The position numbers were made by a program, and so were the translations under genes. From positions 1 through 64,000 of the forward strand of contig JASAND010020792.1 in NCBI GenBank assembly GCA_030248195.1: a stretch of DNA of 64,000 nt, written 5' to 3'. The notes below the pieces were generated by a model. It was not told the DNA's origin, ran no database searches, and saw only the letters and a list, made by a program, of their open reading frames with translations. This document shows, in pieces, positions 50,201 through 58,287 of the stretch. Source of the stretch: Trissonchulus latispiculum (taxonomy: Eukaryota; Nematoda; Enoplea; Enoplida; Ironidae). Numbering within the stretch: position 1 is the stretch's first letter; the number at the start of each line of letters is the position of its first letter.

Positions 50201-53200
50201 TGATTTAGGTGCTGGACCGTTCTGGCGGCCGGACCAAAGTTAATCGGTCCAATGGCCGTTTTCGGAAAAATTTCTAAGTCCCAAATCTACAGAAAACAGT
50301 CAAAAATAGGCCTAAATATGCTGTTTGGGCCATTTAGTGGGACGCATATAAGGGTTATCGGGGTCGCTAAACACGATGAGCATAGTCGCAGCGCGGTGCG
50401 GTGCTGCTATCGTGCTGCACTGTCTGGGTATTCATTAGAGGGGGGGGGCGCCCCCACATTTTTGGGGCTTCCCCCAGTGTTTTTTGCTCAGAAAAGTGCG
50501 CAACGACAATTTTTTTCATACTGTATATATATATATACGTAAAGCAAAACTCTAAACATATAAACAAGTACAAGAAATGTAGGAATGTCTTAGGTAAATA
50601 AGTTTGCATTTTAGGATGCAATTTGTATTTTGGGTGAATGGAGATACTGGGGATAGATAGGATAGGAGTGGACTGGAATGGGATAGAGGATAGGATTGGA
50701 CTGGGATAGATGTTTGATACAAAAGTTTTGAGGAATTGATATTTTATTAATTATGCGAAAACTTTACTGCTGAGCTACTTTTTTGTAGAAAATATGAAAT
50801 GTAGCAAACTTTTAAAAATATCGCAAAGATAAAAACATGAAATTTTTAAGATTTGTAGCAAATATGTTGGAACTTTTAAATGAAAAGCTTCCCGCCCATT
50901 TGCACTCCCGCCTTTTTAGCACGTGATTGCTAAGGGCAAGATGATGTATCTTCATCCGAGCCTTTCAAAGGCTTTACTGTCTGTTGTCTCAATTTTGACA
51001 AAAATATACTTTGCAGCATCAATCGAGAAGGTTTCATAAGTTGAAGTTCAAAGTTCAATGATTTTCAGACTTTGTTAAAACCAATTCTTTGCAGTGTATT
51101 TTTGTTCGCATCATATTTCTACTGGAAATTCAGCGTTTTCGTCCAGCAACATTTCCTGAAAATTTTTGACTTGCCCCCCCCCGAAATTTTTTTCTGGCTA
51201 CGCTAGTGGTTGGGCCTATGTCTATCCTTTAAATTCCGGTTGAGAAAGGCATAAATCCGACACCGCAAAAGTTGCTCAGCTCACTTAGGGCTTCATTTGA
51301 TACCAAATTTTACCACTTTTGAAAAATTTTAGTTTTGACCCAAAATCGCCTAAGTCCCCACCCCACCCCACCACAGCACTCTACAGCCACTTTGGGTGTG
51401 CAGTTCTATGGCAAAAGTTGCTCAGCTCACTTAGGGCTTTCATTTGATACCAAATTTGACCACTTTTGAGAAACTTTATTTTCGACCATTTGACCCTCCC
51501 ACCCGACTGACCCTTCAAACGGCAAAGTAGAACCAGCCCAGCAAAATAGGTACGTCGGACGGCAAAACGAATACCGGGAATGAGCTGGGCACACCAGAAA
51601 ACCCCTATAGACAAAGTTTTGAGAGGCCAGGTAGAGCCTACTATGGACCTCCAGGAAGCGGTTTCCGACTTGACCCTCCCGACGGCAAAGTAGAACCAGC
51701 CCAGCCATATAGACACGTCGGACGGCGAAACCGATACCGGGAATGAGCTGGGCACACCAGAAAACCCCTATAGACAAAGTTTTGAGAGGCCAGGTAGAGC
51801 CTACTATGGACCTCCAGGAAGCGGTTTCCGACTTGACCCTCCCGACGGCAAAGTAGAACCAGCCCAGCAATATAGACACGTTGGACGGCAAAACGGATAC
51901 CGGGAATGAGCTGGGCACACCAGAAAACCCCTATAGACAAAGTTTTGAGAGGCCAGGTAGAGCCTACTATGGACCTCCAGGAAGCGGTTTCCGACTTGAC
52001 CCTCCCGACGGCAAAGTGGAACCAGCCCAGCAAGATGGGTGGGTCTGACGGTAAAACTGACTACGGGAATCGATTCTCCGTGCCAGAAAAGCATTGTATG
52101 GAAGATTTGAGCTTTCAAAGTTAAATAGATAGCGAGAAATTTCGATTTTTCATTTTTCGAATTTTCGCCGTCTTTGACGGGCCACTGTGGTCGCTAGGGA
52201 AGTGATAGAGAAACGCAACCTGGACCGTTAGTTAGTTCAATATATGTGATTTCTGAATATAAAAAGAAATCAGCGCCAGCTCGTAACGTTCAATCTGAGC
52301 GACGACCACAAAAATGGTCACTTTTCGCTATGAGCCGACTTTGCGGCGCCACTGCGGCGCTGTGGCGCAGCTGCGGCGCAAAAAAGTAGATTCTTAAATT
52401 CTTTAGAGGGTACTACTAGACCCCATACCCCTTTAGGTTGGCCCACCGCTGCAGATCACGTGAAAGCGGCGAACATTATGTACAATACAACCATCAAATA
52501 TGTAGGAGAAACCGGAAAAAAACATCGCCGCCATAACCGGTCCGGGGCGCAACTTTTTAACGGTAAGTGATACGGGGCTGAAACTTCACAGACATACTAA
52601 ACTCGATGTGCTCTACAATTTGCGCATGAAATCTGCGCAGGATCTGCGCAGGATTTAGCGCAGCTTCTGCGCAGCTTATTTTACACTGTCTCCAGCCACT
52701 TTTCACACATATTATAGGGGTCGCTGCGACCCCTATGATATATATTAGTGATGGGTACTGGATATCCGGACACCAAGATAATTCTTATATACGGATATCC
52801 GATTTCAGAAAAATATGTATCTGGATATCCGGATAGCGGTTTACATTTCAGACAAAACAGTGACAAATTTGCAAATTGTTTGAAGAAAAGAAAAGAAATC
52901 AAAAATTGAAAACCATTTTCCAAAAATGTCTTCGAAAATAAATCTATATATAAAGAAAACATATTTTCTTGAACTTAAGTGCATATGCACACTTTTATGC
53001 AAATTGCAATCTAAGAACGCACTCGCAAATGCTCAGTCTACATAATTTTGCTTGAGCTAATTACGAAATGGCTCTAAAAATTTCCAAACCTGGCATTTTT
53101 CAGTGAGGGGAGGGCGGGGGGCAGGGTATTTTTTACCGGTGCCCCCCCGAAATTGACCTCCCCCCCGAAAATGCCTTCCCCCCGAAATCGCGCCTCCAGA

Positions 53201-55217
53201 TTTTTGCTTCCCCTCCCCCGGTATTTCTTTGACCCCAAATTTTTGACAATAAGCAAATTTTCAAAAATTTTCCGGCTTCGTCAGAAAAGTCTGGGTTGCG
53301 CTGCAGGAGACTGCTACTGAAGTACAGAAAGGCTTATGGCTAGCTACAGATACGTAAGTTGCTGAAATACATAGCTTATAAACATGTCGCATTTGTGGAG
53401 TGAAACATGAGTAACCGCGAATGTGGGTTGTTCAGCGAAGCTGGACCATATTAGTGCGCTTCTAACCTAGTTCTGGTATTTACAACCTGTCCCTCCCATA
53501 TTAACGTTTTAAAACCCTGGGTTTTCCCTACAGGAGCTGAGGTGGGGGCGCCCCCCAGACTTGGGTCGCCCCCCCAGGATTCGGGCCTTCCCTCCCCAGA
53601 ACTTTCAAGTGCACGGAAAAATAGGGTTTTGAGGGTAAATTTTGAAAAATTTTTCCGGCGTCGCCGGATTTTTAAACATTTTTAGGTAATTTAAGCTGAA
53701 ATTTAGGTTAAAATAGATATTTTAGCTCAACAGCAAAAATAGCTATTTTTTAAGAATTTTTCGAAAAACTTTTCTCCCCCAACCAGACCTTGGGGGGGGG
53801 GGAAACGCCCCCCCCCAGACAGTAGCGGCGCCAGCATTTTTGAAGGGGGGGCTTTACCAAATTTTAGCAATTTTTTTCGATTTTTAGCAAAAAGTTGCCG
53901 ATTTTTTTAAAATATTTCTTAAAAACACTCAAATTGTGCATATAAACAGCTGAAACATTTTTCAAGGGGGAGCCCGACACCCCAAAGGGAGGAGCCCAAA
54001 TCGCAAAGGGGGCCCGGGGCCTTATTGTGTGATAGGTAATTTTATGCATTGCAAGTAAAGTGCATGTAACACTGTTTTGTATAGTAAAATTCCTACTTTT
54101 TTCTCAAATTCCTACTTTTTTAAAAATTTCCTCCTACTTTTTTTCCTACTTTTTGAAAATCACTGCGTGCGAGGCCTGCATTATGCCTTAGTACCACACT
54201 ATTTTTATAAATATTATTTATCTATATGCTACCAACGTCCATGAAAAAAGGAGCAAAATCCCAGACCCACTTTTGAGATATGGCCATTCAAAGTTCAAAA
54301 AATCAGCGATTTTCAGCCAAACAGCGATTATGGCAACTTTGGCAATCGTAGCCGGCTGAAGGGAACAGCTATTGGCGAAGTATTTTGGGCAAATAAACTA
54401 GGTATATACCATTGGTAACGTTTTGGGTCAGTTTCAGCCAAATCTGAGAAATTTTAATTTTTCGATTTTTCGGCCGCTTTTTGGGGGGTTGAAAAACCGA
54501 AAAAAATAAAATTTCTCAGGTTTGGCTGAAACTGACCCAAAACGTTGCCAAATGCCAATGGTATATACCTAGTTTATTTGCCCAAAATACTTCGCCAACA
54601 GCTGTTCCCTTCAGCCGGCTACGATGGCCAAAGTTGCCATAATCGCTGTTTTGGCTGAAAATCGCTGATTTTTCGAACTTTGAATGACCATATCTCAAAA
54701 GTGGGTCTGGGATTTGGCTCATTTTTTGCATGGACGTTGGTAGCATATAGATAAATAATATTTATAAAACTTGTGTGGTACTAAGGCATAATGAGGTCGC
54801 TAGGTCAAAAAATGTGGAAATGAGTTTGAAGGGTTAAGCTAAGGTTCGACCGTTGCAAACTGCGGAACATGAATACTAGAAAACTCAAACTGGCAGGGAT
54901 AGGTGCCCCATGTGTGGCGCCTGTATGGTTAAGATATGAACTGTCTGACTCTTCTCTATCGGCCTGAGCACAATTTTGATTGGTGAAGTCCTACGGCGAC
55001 GTTAGTGGCAGAGTCGAAAATCACGAATTTTGCTATAACTCGTTGAATAACGGAGTTGAGCTCTAATATTTGGAGGTTTTACTTTTACGTCGGGTTGCTA
55101 CGAGTTCTGAAAGTTTGAGCCAAATCGATTTTTGAAGGTTGTCCGGAAGTACAAGCAGCACAGTCGAATTTCTCATAAATCGACTCATATATATATATAT
55201 ATATATATATATACACG

Positions 55218-55252
<35 letters not shown>

Positions 55253-56594
55253 CTTTATATATATATATTATCTATAGATGTGCGACGGAGCTCCGGAGCG
55301 GAGCTCCGATTTTCGGTGCTCCGGAGCGGGCTTCTGCTCCGGAGCTCCGGGTACCCAGAGCAGCCATTTCCAAGCTTTGATGTCTGTCTGTTTCTCATAA
55401 CTTGGGTACTAATGAAATTTTTGAAGAGTTTTCATGATTTCTTGCTGTAGTCTCACGAACAGTGCGTAAGAACGATGAATTAGTGGTCTTTTTATTTTTA
55501 ATATTTTTCTGCTTTCTCAAGAAGACCGCTGTATGATTCGTTTTTGAATGATTTTTCCAACTTGTCCAGATGATAAAAGTGAAAATTAAAATGTAATTCT
55601 AAGCTACGACCCCTAAGAATTGTTTCAATACATCGTTTTTAATTATATAATTGCCATAAATTAATCCATTAATCCATCAATTATTCCCTTTTTCGATGAA
55701 ACCTATTCTTCTTACGTAATCTTTCAATGTCTACAAATGTTTACTTTGCTTTCATCTCACACATCTTTTCTAATATTTTTCAGACATATATATAATTTCT
55801 CCTTATTCAAATTTATTTTATGATTACATATATACTTTTTTAAAAGTTAAACAGTTTATAAAAGCAAATCTGGTCCACGTTTGTTAAACTTGCACTAATT
55901 CATCATGGACTCAAAAATTCAATTTTTAACAAAATTCTCGTAACGAATTTTATGGAATCCTAATCTATGAAATTTGAACTTAGCAAATCTTGAAAAAGTA
56001 AGACATTCGAACTAAACGGCAGTAAACTAACATTGGCTTTTATGTAAACGCAACATAATGCATAATGAAACAGCCACGAGTTCTCTGAAAAGTTGTCCAA
56101 ATCTGAACTCATTTCAGATCAAAAATACAGGCTAGCAAATAGAACAAATGTGTATAGCAAAAAAATCAGATTCTGAACATAAAAATGCGAAGCACTACAT
56201 ATAGTAGACGTGCTTTTCATTGCAAAAATAATTTGCTTAGCTTAAAACAAAATTTTTACAGTTTTAATCTTCACAAACAGTCGGAGCTCCGCGGAGCTCC
56301 GATGCTCCGACAGCCCGCTCCGGCCGGAGCTTCGGAGCGGGCAATTTGTTCAGCGCACATCACTAATATATACGTATATAACATAAACCATACCCGTTGC
56401 TGCTTTATGAATCTCAGTGAGCGAAATGAACCAAAATAAATCGGAATTAGAGCCATGACCAGAAGACTTCCATATGCCAGAACCATACCTTCTGGAGTAG
56501 CAGGAATTTTGCCTGTTTTATTAGCAACATCTGATATGTTTTCAGAGACATTTTTAATCAAGGATTCAGCAACAGACTCTTGCTGGTCAGACAT
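25516..56594 (-). CDS. HM13: signal peptide peptidase, 11 coding exons (whole gene)
   Basis: Joined exons on the minus strand: 56594-56394, 48873-48772, 46458-46376, 31995-31898, 29118-29030, 28818-28693, 28135-28078, 27828-27708, 27265-27163, 26061-25976 and 25579-25516. All introns are GT-AG and phases agree, giving 376 residues. SPP is the ER-membrane GxGD aspartyl protease that cleaves leftover signal peptides within the membrane and contributes to ER protein turnover. Family signatures are TPEGMVLAYGSLL near the N-terminus, catalytic YD at 229-230, GLGD at 273-276 and QPAL at 327-330. N-glycosylation sequons lie at N15, N19 and N25, and the C-terminal KKAN fits a KKxx ER-retrieval signal. 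The ATG at 56594 is the first in frame; a few bases upstream is a good acceptor (TTTTAG), so a 5' UTR exon probably lies further upstream. Oddity: VFKTDVM has Lys236 where I expect Gly. Paralogous SPP-like proteases are less likely given length and motifs. Confidence 0.95.
25976..26061 (-). CDS. HM13: SPP exon 10, residues 328-355 plus 2 nt
   Basis: Acceptor TTTTTTAG, donor GTAAGT. Reads PALLYLVPACLAAPLLLSLI, giving the PAL motif and last membrane segment. Split codon CA|T gives His356. Confidence 0.95.
26231..26637. mobile_element. GGGCCCGTTGCATAAAAG MITE in SPP intron 9
   Basis: Ends GGGCCCGTTGCATAAAAGTG and its near-perfect inverse, flanked by CAG at 26228-26230 and 26638-26640. No coding capacity. 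A 3-bp duplication would fit a PIF/Harbinger-type element; the superfamily is inferred. Confidence 0.7.
26750..26915. repeat. G-tract repeat in SPP intron 9
   Basis: Three G runs of 5-11 bases alternate with GGTGAAC or GGTGAGCTCC phrases. Internal inverted ATTTCCGGTTTTTTG/CAAAAAACCGGAAAAAT. Part of the window-wide G/C-tract family. Confidence 0.5.
27163..27265 (-). CDS. HM13: SPP exon 9, residues 293-327
   Basis: Acceptor TTTCAG, donor GTGGGT. Reads YFHTTFAAYFLGLVATIFVM then HVFKHAQ. The final Gln begins the QPAL motif, completed in exon 10. Confidence 0.96.
27708..27828 (-). CDS. HM13: SPP exon 8, residues 253-292, second catalytic Asp
   Basis: Acceptor TTTGCAG, donor GTGATT. Reads MFPQDLLEKGLAANN then AMLGLGDIVIPGIFIALLLR. 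GLGD (273-276) is the second active-site motif, with catalytic Asp276. Split codon AG|T gives Ser293. Confidence 0.96.
28078..28135 (-). CDS. HM13: SPP exon 7, residues 234-252 plus 1 nt
   Basis: Acceptor TTTCTAG, donor GTAAGA. Reads VFKTDVMVTVAKNVEAPIK, just after the YD motif. Lys236 stands where animal SPPs usually have Gly. The split codon T|TA gives Leu253. Confidence 0.92.
28341..28608. mobile_element. hAT-like MITE in SPP intron 6, TSD GCCACACA
   Basis: Perfect 8-bp duplication GCCACACA at 28333-28340 and 28609-28616. Starts CAGGCCCGCACCTAGGA and ends TCCTGGGTGCCACCTTG. Interior has the recurring CCCCCAGAAGTTGAAGAA block and the hairpin GCGCCGAAGGCGCGAAA. Confidence 0.8.
28693..28818 (-). 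CDS. HM13: SPP exon 6, residues 192-233, first catalytic Asp
   Basis: Acceptor TTTCAG, donor GTACTG, 42 codons in phase 0. Reads HWLTNNIFGLAFCLNGIEII and ends LFFYDIFW. Tyr229-Asp230 is the conserved YD active-site motif. Confidence 0.96.
29030..29118 (-). CDS. HM13: SPP exon 5, residues 162-191
   Basis: Acceptor TTTTTAG, donor GTATGT. Reads LKFCTYDVLAVGLCGLVGLL then HLWQK, matching the NYEFDTKDLVCLG...LLRK region. A palindromic repeat module begins only about 30 bp upstream in intron 4. Confidence 0.9.
29149..31826 (+). mobile_element. composite satellite-bearing element, copy III (intron 4)
   Basis: Order: palindromic module (arms about 29149-29240 and 29977-30063, with TATGAGTGGCGTTGA inverted; outer left end missing), about 142-bp tandem units (30300-30560), about 163-bp units (30590-30960), then a tail with GGGGCAACTTTTTTACGGAA ending near 31826. 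The same order is seen at 46530-48290. It is interrupted by an inserted G-tract element at about 29431-29755. No ORF of note. Confidence 0.6.
29431..29755. repeat. G/C-tract element nested in copy III
   Basis: Inverted ends TGGCATTTTTTTA and TAAAAAAATGCCA enclose poly-G and poly-C tracts. Similar TGGCATTTTTCAGTGAGGGG occurs at about 53091. Confidence 0.65.
31898..31995 (-). CDS. HM13: SPP exon 4, residues 129-161 plus 1 nt
   Basis: Acceptor TTTCAG, donor GTACAT. Reads PFLTRLIPEMDRFPNLKYRL, equivalent to the loop with SPFMNKFFP in human SPP. It is separated from exon 3 by a 14.4-kb intron. Confidence 0.9.
32192..32597 (+). repeat. 400-bp direct repeat, left copy (intron 3)
   Basis: Near-identical to 32897-33293. 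Starts GCAGTCAGA and ends ATCATCCTGCATG; the CTGCA end mirrors the TGCAG start of the right copy. Open frames run on both strands, e.g. plus-strand ESEKVKISANCQ-like reading, but no domain is recognised. Confidence 0.75.
32598..32896 (+). other. spacer between the 400-bp direct repeats
   Basis: A plus-strand frame reads DYAIIILHDLDVTRKSLEEV and continues into this spacer, looking like decayed protein sequence. Ends with GGTACTGGTAGGTACTGG simple repeats. Confidence 0.4.
32897..33293 (+). repeat. 400-bp direct repeat, right copy (intron 3)
   Basis: Starts TGCAG and ends CTGCA. With the left copy it could be a miniature LTR pair (TRIM-like), but I find no primer-binding site, polypurine tract or target duplication. 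Plain segmental duplication is equally possible. Confidence 0.7.
33294..34960. other. intron 3 DNA, no gene recognised
   Basis: Short GGCCCGGACCGGGCC palindrome at about 33330 and a G run at about 33930. The rest is low-information AT-rich sequence. Nothing else supported. Confidence 0.45.
34964..35190 (-). pseudogene. coding-like remnant of unknown family
   Basis: Minus strand reads KKPWLLDYADPYSRTFDKMN and RCLISKDRDHNYYPLDDL, then a stop and an in-frame continuation STLEAIAKSKARASEGLRQY below 34960. A 0.68-kb insertion (about 35198-35876) cuts its upstream side. No domain recognised; probably an old mobile-element protein. Confidence 0.35.
35198..35876. mobile_element. insertion with GTGTTTTT-rich ends
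   Basis: Left end GTGCTTTTTTGTGTTTTTCC and right end AAACACAAAAAAACAGTGC are inverted, T- or A-rich repeats. The interior carries the GGGGGCGGAACCCACCAGA block and GCGCCGAAGGCGTAAAATTT seen in the hAT-like MITEs. Confidence 0.5.
36135..36790. repeat. G/C-tract repeat cluster in intron 3
   Basis: CCCCCCCCGAAATTGACC, GAAAATGCCTTCCCC and TTTTCCGGCTTCGCC blocks recur at about 53140-53290 and 46090-46230. Long plus-strand open frames here are by-products of proline-coding C runs. Confidence 0.55.
37136..38469. mobile_element. hAT-like element in intron 3, TSD TCCTTAAC
   Basis: Perfect 8-bp duplication TCCTTAAC at 37128-37135 and 38470-38477. Ends CACCGGCGTATCCAGGATTT and the inverse of CAGGGGCGTAGGGGGG. 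Interior has the GGGGCGGAGCCCCCCAGAAG block, a GCGCCACGGGCGCGAAA hairpin variant and a TA microsatellite. No transposase frame. Confidence 0.8.
38253..38289. repeat. (TA)n microsatellite
   Basis: About 37 bp of TA dinucleotides inside the hAT-like element. Confidence 0.9.
38478..38985. other. intron 3 DNA with G-tract patch
   Basis: 38706-38885 (CCTTCTGAGCGATTTTTTTC with G runs, then AGAATAAGCCCAG) is similar to 48440-48600. No gene. Confidence 0.45.
38986..39705. repeat. 720-bp palindromic module of copy I
   Basis: Arms of about 190 bp are near-perfect inverted repeats, from ACAAGTAGGAAAAATGCTCC at 38986 to its inverse ending 39705. Each arm has several AATATGAGC words. The central about 340 bp is unique. 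Confidence 0.85.
39757..45454. repeat. 148-bp satellite array, about 38 units
   Basis: Regular 148-bp period over 5.7 kb. Each unit has GAACCAGG-A-CCTGGTTC (in type 1) and GTTCAACTTTGAAC inverted repeats and the phrase CCAGTGAATTCCCCATGCCC. Two linked variants exist: type 1 (TTGCTTGAACCAGGACCTGG, GGGTTGG) and type 2 (TAGCTTGAACCAGGAACTGG, GGGTCGG). Type 1 recurs every 444 bp in places (40488, 40932, 41376; 43300, 43744, 44188), showing a three-unit higher-order repeat. 60-63-codon frames on both strands are by-products, since 148 is not a multiple of 3. Confidence 0.95.
45455..46000 (+). other. tail of composite copy I
   Basis: Unit-length tail after the array. It includes GCACTATGCTCATCGTG at about 45478, whose inverse is at about 50388, and GGACTTAGAAATTTTTCCG at about 45583, also mirrored at about 50265. 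So a decayed inverted copy of this tail exists near 49900-50390. Confidence 0.5.
46001..46040 (+). other. 3' hairpin of composite copy I
   Basis: CATATT then stem ATGGGGG-GCTC, loop TCC, GAGC-A-CCCCCAT, then GATATATAC. Same framing sequence (CATATTAT before, ATGATATATA after) as the hairpin at 52708 although stem bases differ. Confidence 0.65.
46376..46458 (-). CDS. HM13: SPP exon 3, residues 102-128 plus 2 nt
   Basis: Acceptor TTTTAG, donor GTAAG. Contains PKEYITVLLMSYFFFLGVLA, matching the SQEYINLLLSMYFFVLGILA segment of human SPP. The split codon AG|T (Ser129) is completed in exon 4. Confidence 0.93.
46530..48300 (+). mobile_element. composite satellite-bearing element, copy II (intron 2)
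   Basis: Palindromic module 46530-47215 (about 190-bp arms, ends AAGAACCAAAAATGCTCC and the inverse), then about 140-145-bp tandem units (47290-47790), then tail 47800-48266 with GGGGCAACTTTTTAACGGAA, and the start of the 3' hairpin (CATATTATAGGGG at 48267), truncated by G-rich sequence. Confidence 0.65.
47290..47790 (+). repeat. 142-bp tandem repeats in copy II (about 3.5 units)
   Basis: GTTCTATGACAAAAGTTGCT recurs at about 47391, 47531 and 47676 with CCCCACCCCACCCCACC between. The same unit occurs at 30320-30500 and 51260-51480. Confidence 0.85.
48301..48771. other. G-tract repeat and intron 2 DNA
   Basis: Poly-G at 48303-48315 and a repeat (48440-48600) similar to 38706-38885. No gene besides SPP exon 2 starting just after. 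Confidence 0.45.
48772..48873 (-). CDS. HM13: SPP exon 2, residues 68-101
   Basis: Acceptor TTTTAG, donor GTAAGT, 34 codons in phase 0. Reads ESGQ...KKDAMLFPVIAS and then a hydrophobic stretch, aligning with the SRDAARFPIIASC region of human SPP. Confidence 0.93.
48874..51255. other. intron 1 DNA, repeats, no other gene
   Basis: Contains G-tract patches at about 49350 and 50440, a decayed minus-orientation copy of the composite-element tail at about 49900-50390, and a GGATAG minisatellite at 50640-50712. No other supported gene. Confidence 0.45.
50640..50712 (+). repeat. GGATAG/GGACTGG minisatellite
   Basis: Irregular repetition of GGATAG, GGAATGG and GGACTGG over about 70 bp. Confidence 0.6.
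51510..52080 (+). repeat. 163-bp tandem repeats in copy IV
   Basis: ACAAAGTTTTGAGAGGCCAG recurs at about 51611, 51774 and 51937, exactly 163 bp apart. Related single units are at 30590-30960. Minus-strand frames over 100 codons are repeat by-products. Confidence 0.9.
52708..52746 (+). other. 3' hairpin of composite copy IV
   Basis: ATAGGGGTCGC-T-GCGACCCCTAT is a perfect 11-bp stem, flanked by CATATT and GATATATA. Confidence 0.75.
52747..54178. other. intron 1 repeats
   Basis: TTAGTGATGGGTACTGG start followed by a GGATATCCGG word island (52745-52850), G/C-tract elements at 53091-53290 and 53520-53815, and a truncated hAT-like fragment (53822-54020) with CCCAAATCGCAAAGGGGGCC as in 60742-60827. 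No gene. Confidence 0.5.
54179..54793. repeat. 615-bp foldback element in intron 1
   Basis: CATTATGCCTTAGTACCACA at 54179 reappears inverted, ending at 54793. Arms of about 290 bp pair almost throughout around a short TTTTTCGGCCGCTTTTTGGG centre. No target duplication resolved. Confidence 0.85.
54794..55185. other. intron 1 DNA, nothing recognised
   Basis: No gene, repeat family or RNA recognised. Confidence 0.4.
55186..55272. repeat. (AT)n microsatellite
   Basis: Interrupted run of AT/TA dinucleotides of about 85 bp. Confidence 0.9.
55273..56366. mobile_element. candidate element with GAGCTCC islands at both ends
   Basis: Left end TAGATGTGCGACGGAGCTCC, and right end inverse TAGTGATGTGCGCTGAAC. 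GGAGCTCCG and GCTCCGGAGCGGGC word islands lie just inside each end (55285-55365 and 56281-56345). The interior is AT-rich with no gene. It ends 27 bp from the SPP exon 1 donor. Confidence 0.5.
56394..56594 (-). CDS. HM13: SPP exon 1 (coding), residues 1-67
   Basis: ATG 56594-56592, ending ...KQQR before donor GTATGG (56393). Holds three N-glycosylation sequons, then the first membrane segment around LAYGSLLVMALIPIYF. Ends in phase 0. TTTTAG at 56608-56603 looks like an acceptor from an upstream non-coding exon. A repeat element ends about 27 bp past the donor. Confidence 0.93.
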
Positions 56595-58285
56595 TGCTAA
56601 AGCTAAAATGGAAGTGCAAAACAAATATATATAACATGCAGAAAAACGTCCCAAGAGGAGAGGTGTACCAGGCTACAGTTTTCCCCCTGTGCGACCCCTG
56701 TGTGTGGTGTCACATTTCGGGGGTCGACCACAAAATTTCCAAAGTTTATATACCCCACGCAGAGACCCAAAACTCCAGGGAAACTATGCCCCATAGTCCC
56801 ATTCCCAAATCCCATCTAAGTTTACTTTAGTGGGGGGGGGGAGGGGGGCAGGGGAGCCCACACGGTCCCACCCCAGGGGCGGATCCAGGGGGGGGGGGAC
56901 TGCCCGCCCCACTTGTTTTCGACGTTCTATGTTTTATGCACCTGTTTGAAGCGATTTTAAACCAAAATTTGAGAAAATATTTAAAAATGATCATTTTTAG
57001 CCAAATTCAGCTAACTTTCTGGATCCAAATTGGGGTTTGGAAATTTGGCGAGGGCACGTCAAACATTCGGGGGGGGGGGGTAATTAGGTCAAAAATTTTG
57101 AGGGAATTTACACCACCCCCAGAATTTTTGGGCTCAGAAAGTCGGAAAAGTATATGTATATATACATTTTTAAAAACTTTTCTCTTAAAAAACGCCTAAA
57201 ACGTTAAAAACAAGCTTCATTTTGAAGGAAAAAAGCTAAATACAGCAATTTTTCAATTTTTGGCCATTTTCAAAATGTCTGAGGTCAAAATGCGGGTCGG
57301 GTCGGGGTTAGGGTATAGTATAACCCCCTCCAACTTTGAGGGGTCGGCAACCATAGCTTCACCGGAAATTTTGGTTGGAGGAGGGGTATAGCCATGGGGG
57401 AAAAACCCACCCTCTAAAAAGGACGACCTCGAAAAAAAAGGAAAAAAAGGAACCGCGGCAGCCCTGCCTATGCCCCGAGCCGAACCCCCCCCCCCAAATT
57501 GGGACCTCAATCATAGGTGTAACGGGGATTTGGGTTGGGGGCCCCCTTCCCCGGAATTTTGGGGGGGCCCTTTTTAGACCCCCCCCAAACCCCCCACGAC
57601 CTCCCCCAAACCCCCCACGACCTCCCCCAAACCTCCCGCAAAAAATTTTTTCTATTTTTATGTCAAAAATCGCATTTTCAGCCATTGCTAATGCCAAAAA
57701 ACATTCAACTATGAAGTAATTTTGACATTAGACAGGGGTTTTAAACTCGAAAACTTGATTGCCAACATGTTTCTAAGTCTAAAATAAGGTCAATATTGAG
57801 CCAGAAAGTCCATAAAACAGTTAAAAACGTGTATTTCTCGCAATAATAAACACTTTAAGCCAAAAATTTGGACATTTTTGAAAAATTTTGCAAAATTTAC
57901 CCTAAAAATACCGGATTTTTGGCCAATTTTTCGCGCCTCCAGCGCGACTACCCCCCCCCCCCAGTTGGGGGGGGGGGGGGGGGGGGGGGGTCACCAAAAT
58001 TTTTTGGGGGGGGGGGTTTTCAAACCACGGCTGGGGGGGGGTTACCCCCCCCCAAATCCCCCCCCATTACACCTATGACCACAAATCCAAAAATGGCCTA
58101 AAAATGCAAAATTTTCTGCTTTTTATCGCTTTTTCCGTGAAAACACGGATCGTTTTTACAGTTTTAGACTTTTGTACGCGGTTTTAAAGTGATTTTAAGT
58201 CAAAATTTGAGAAAAATTTTTCAAAAGATGACCATTTTGGGCAAAATTTAGCTAACTTTTTGGCTCCAAAAAGGGCCGGAGGGCA
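56595..58285. other. SPP upstream region, G/C-tract repeats
   Basis: Expected to hold the SPP promoter and 5' UTR exon, which I cannot place. Long G and C runs at 56831-56905, 57067, 57480-57640 and 57950-58060 belong to the G/C-tract family. Long frames on both strands here come from the C or G runs. Confidence 0.5.
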
Positions 58286-58287
58286 TA

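Larger units (their letters stand above)
51256..52746 (+). mobile_element. composite satellite-bearing element, copy IV (intron 1)
   Basis: Two 142-bp type units (51260-51480), then three to four 163-bp units (51510-52080), then a tail with GGCGCAACTTTTTAACGGTA, then hairpin 52708-52746. The palindromic 5' module is absent. Ends ATGATATATA like copy I. Confidence 0.65.

Noticed and set aside
51427..52118. Frames of 104-163 codons on the minus strand
   Set aside because: Repeat the same peptide every 163 bp in shifting frames; tandem repeat by-products.
56595..56654. 20-codon N-terminal extension of SPP
   Set aside because: It would start at TTG, not ATG, and contains a strong splice acceptor (TTTTAG); the first in-frame ATG is at 56594.
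57359..57719. Overlapping frames over 110 codons on both strands
   Set aside because: Created by long C/G runs of the G/C-tract family.
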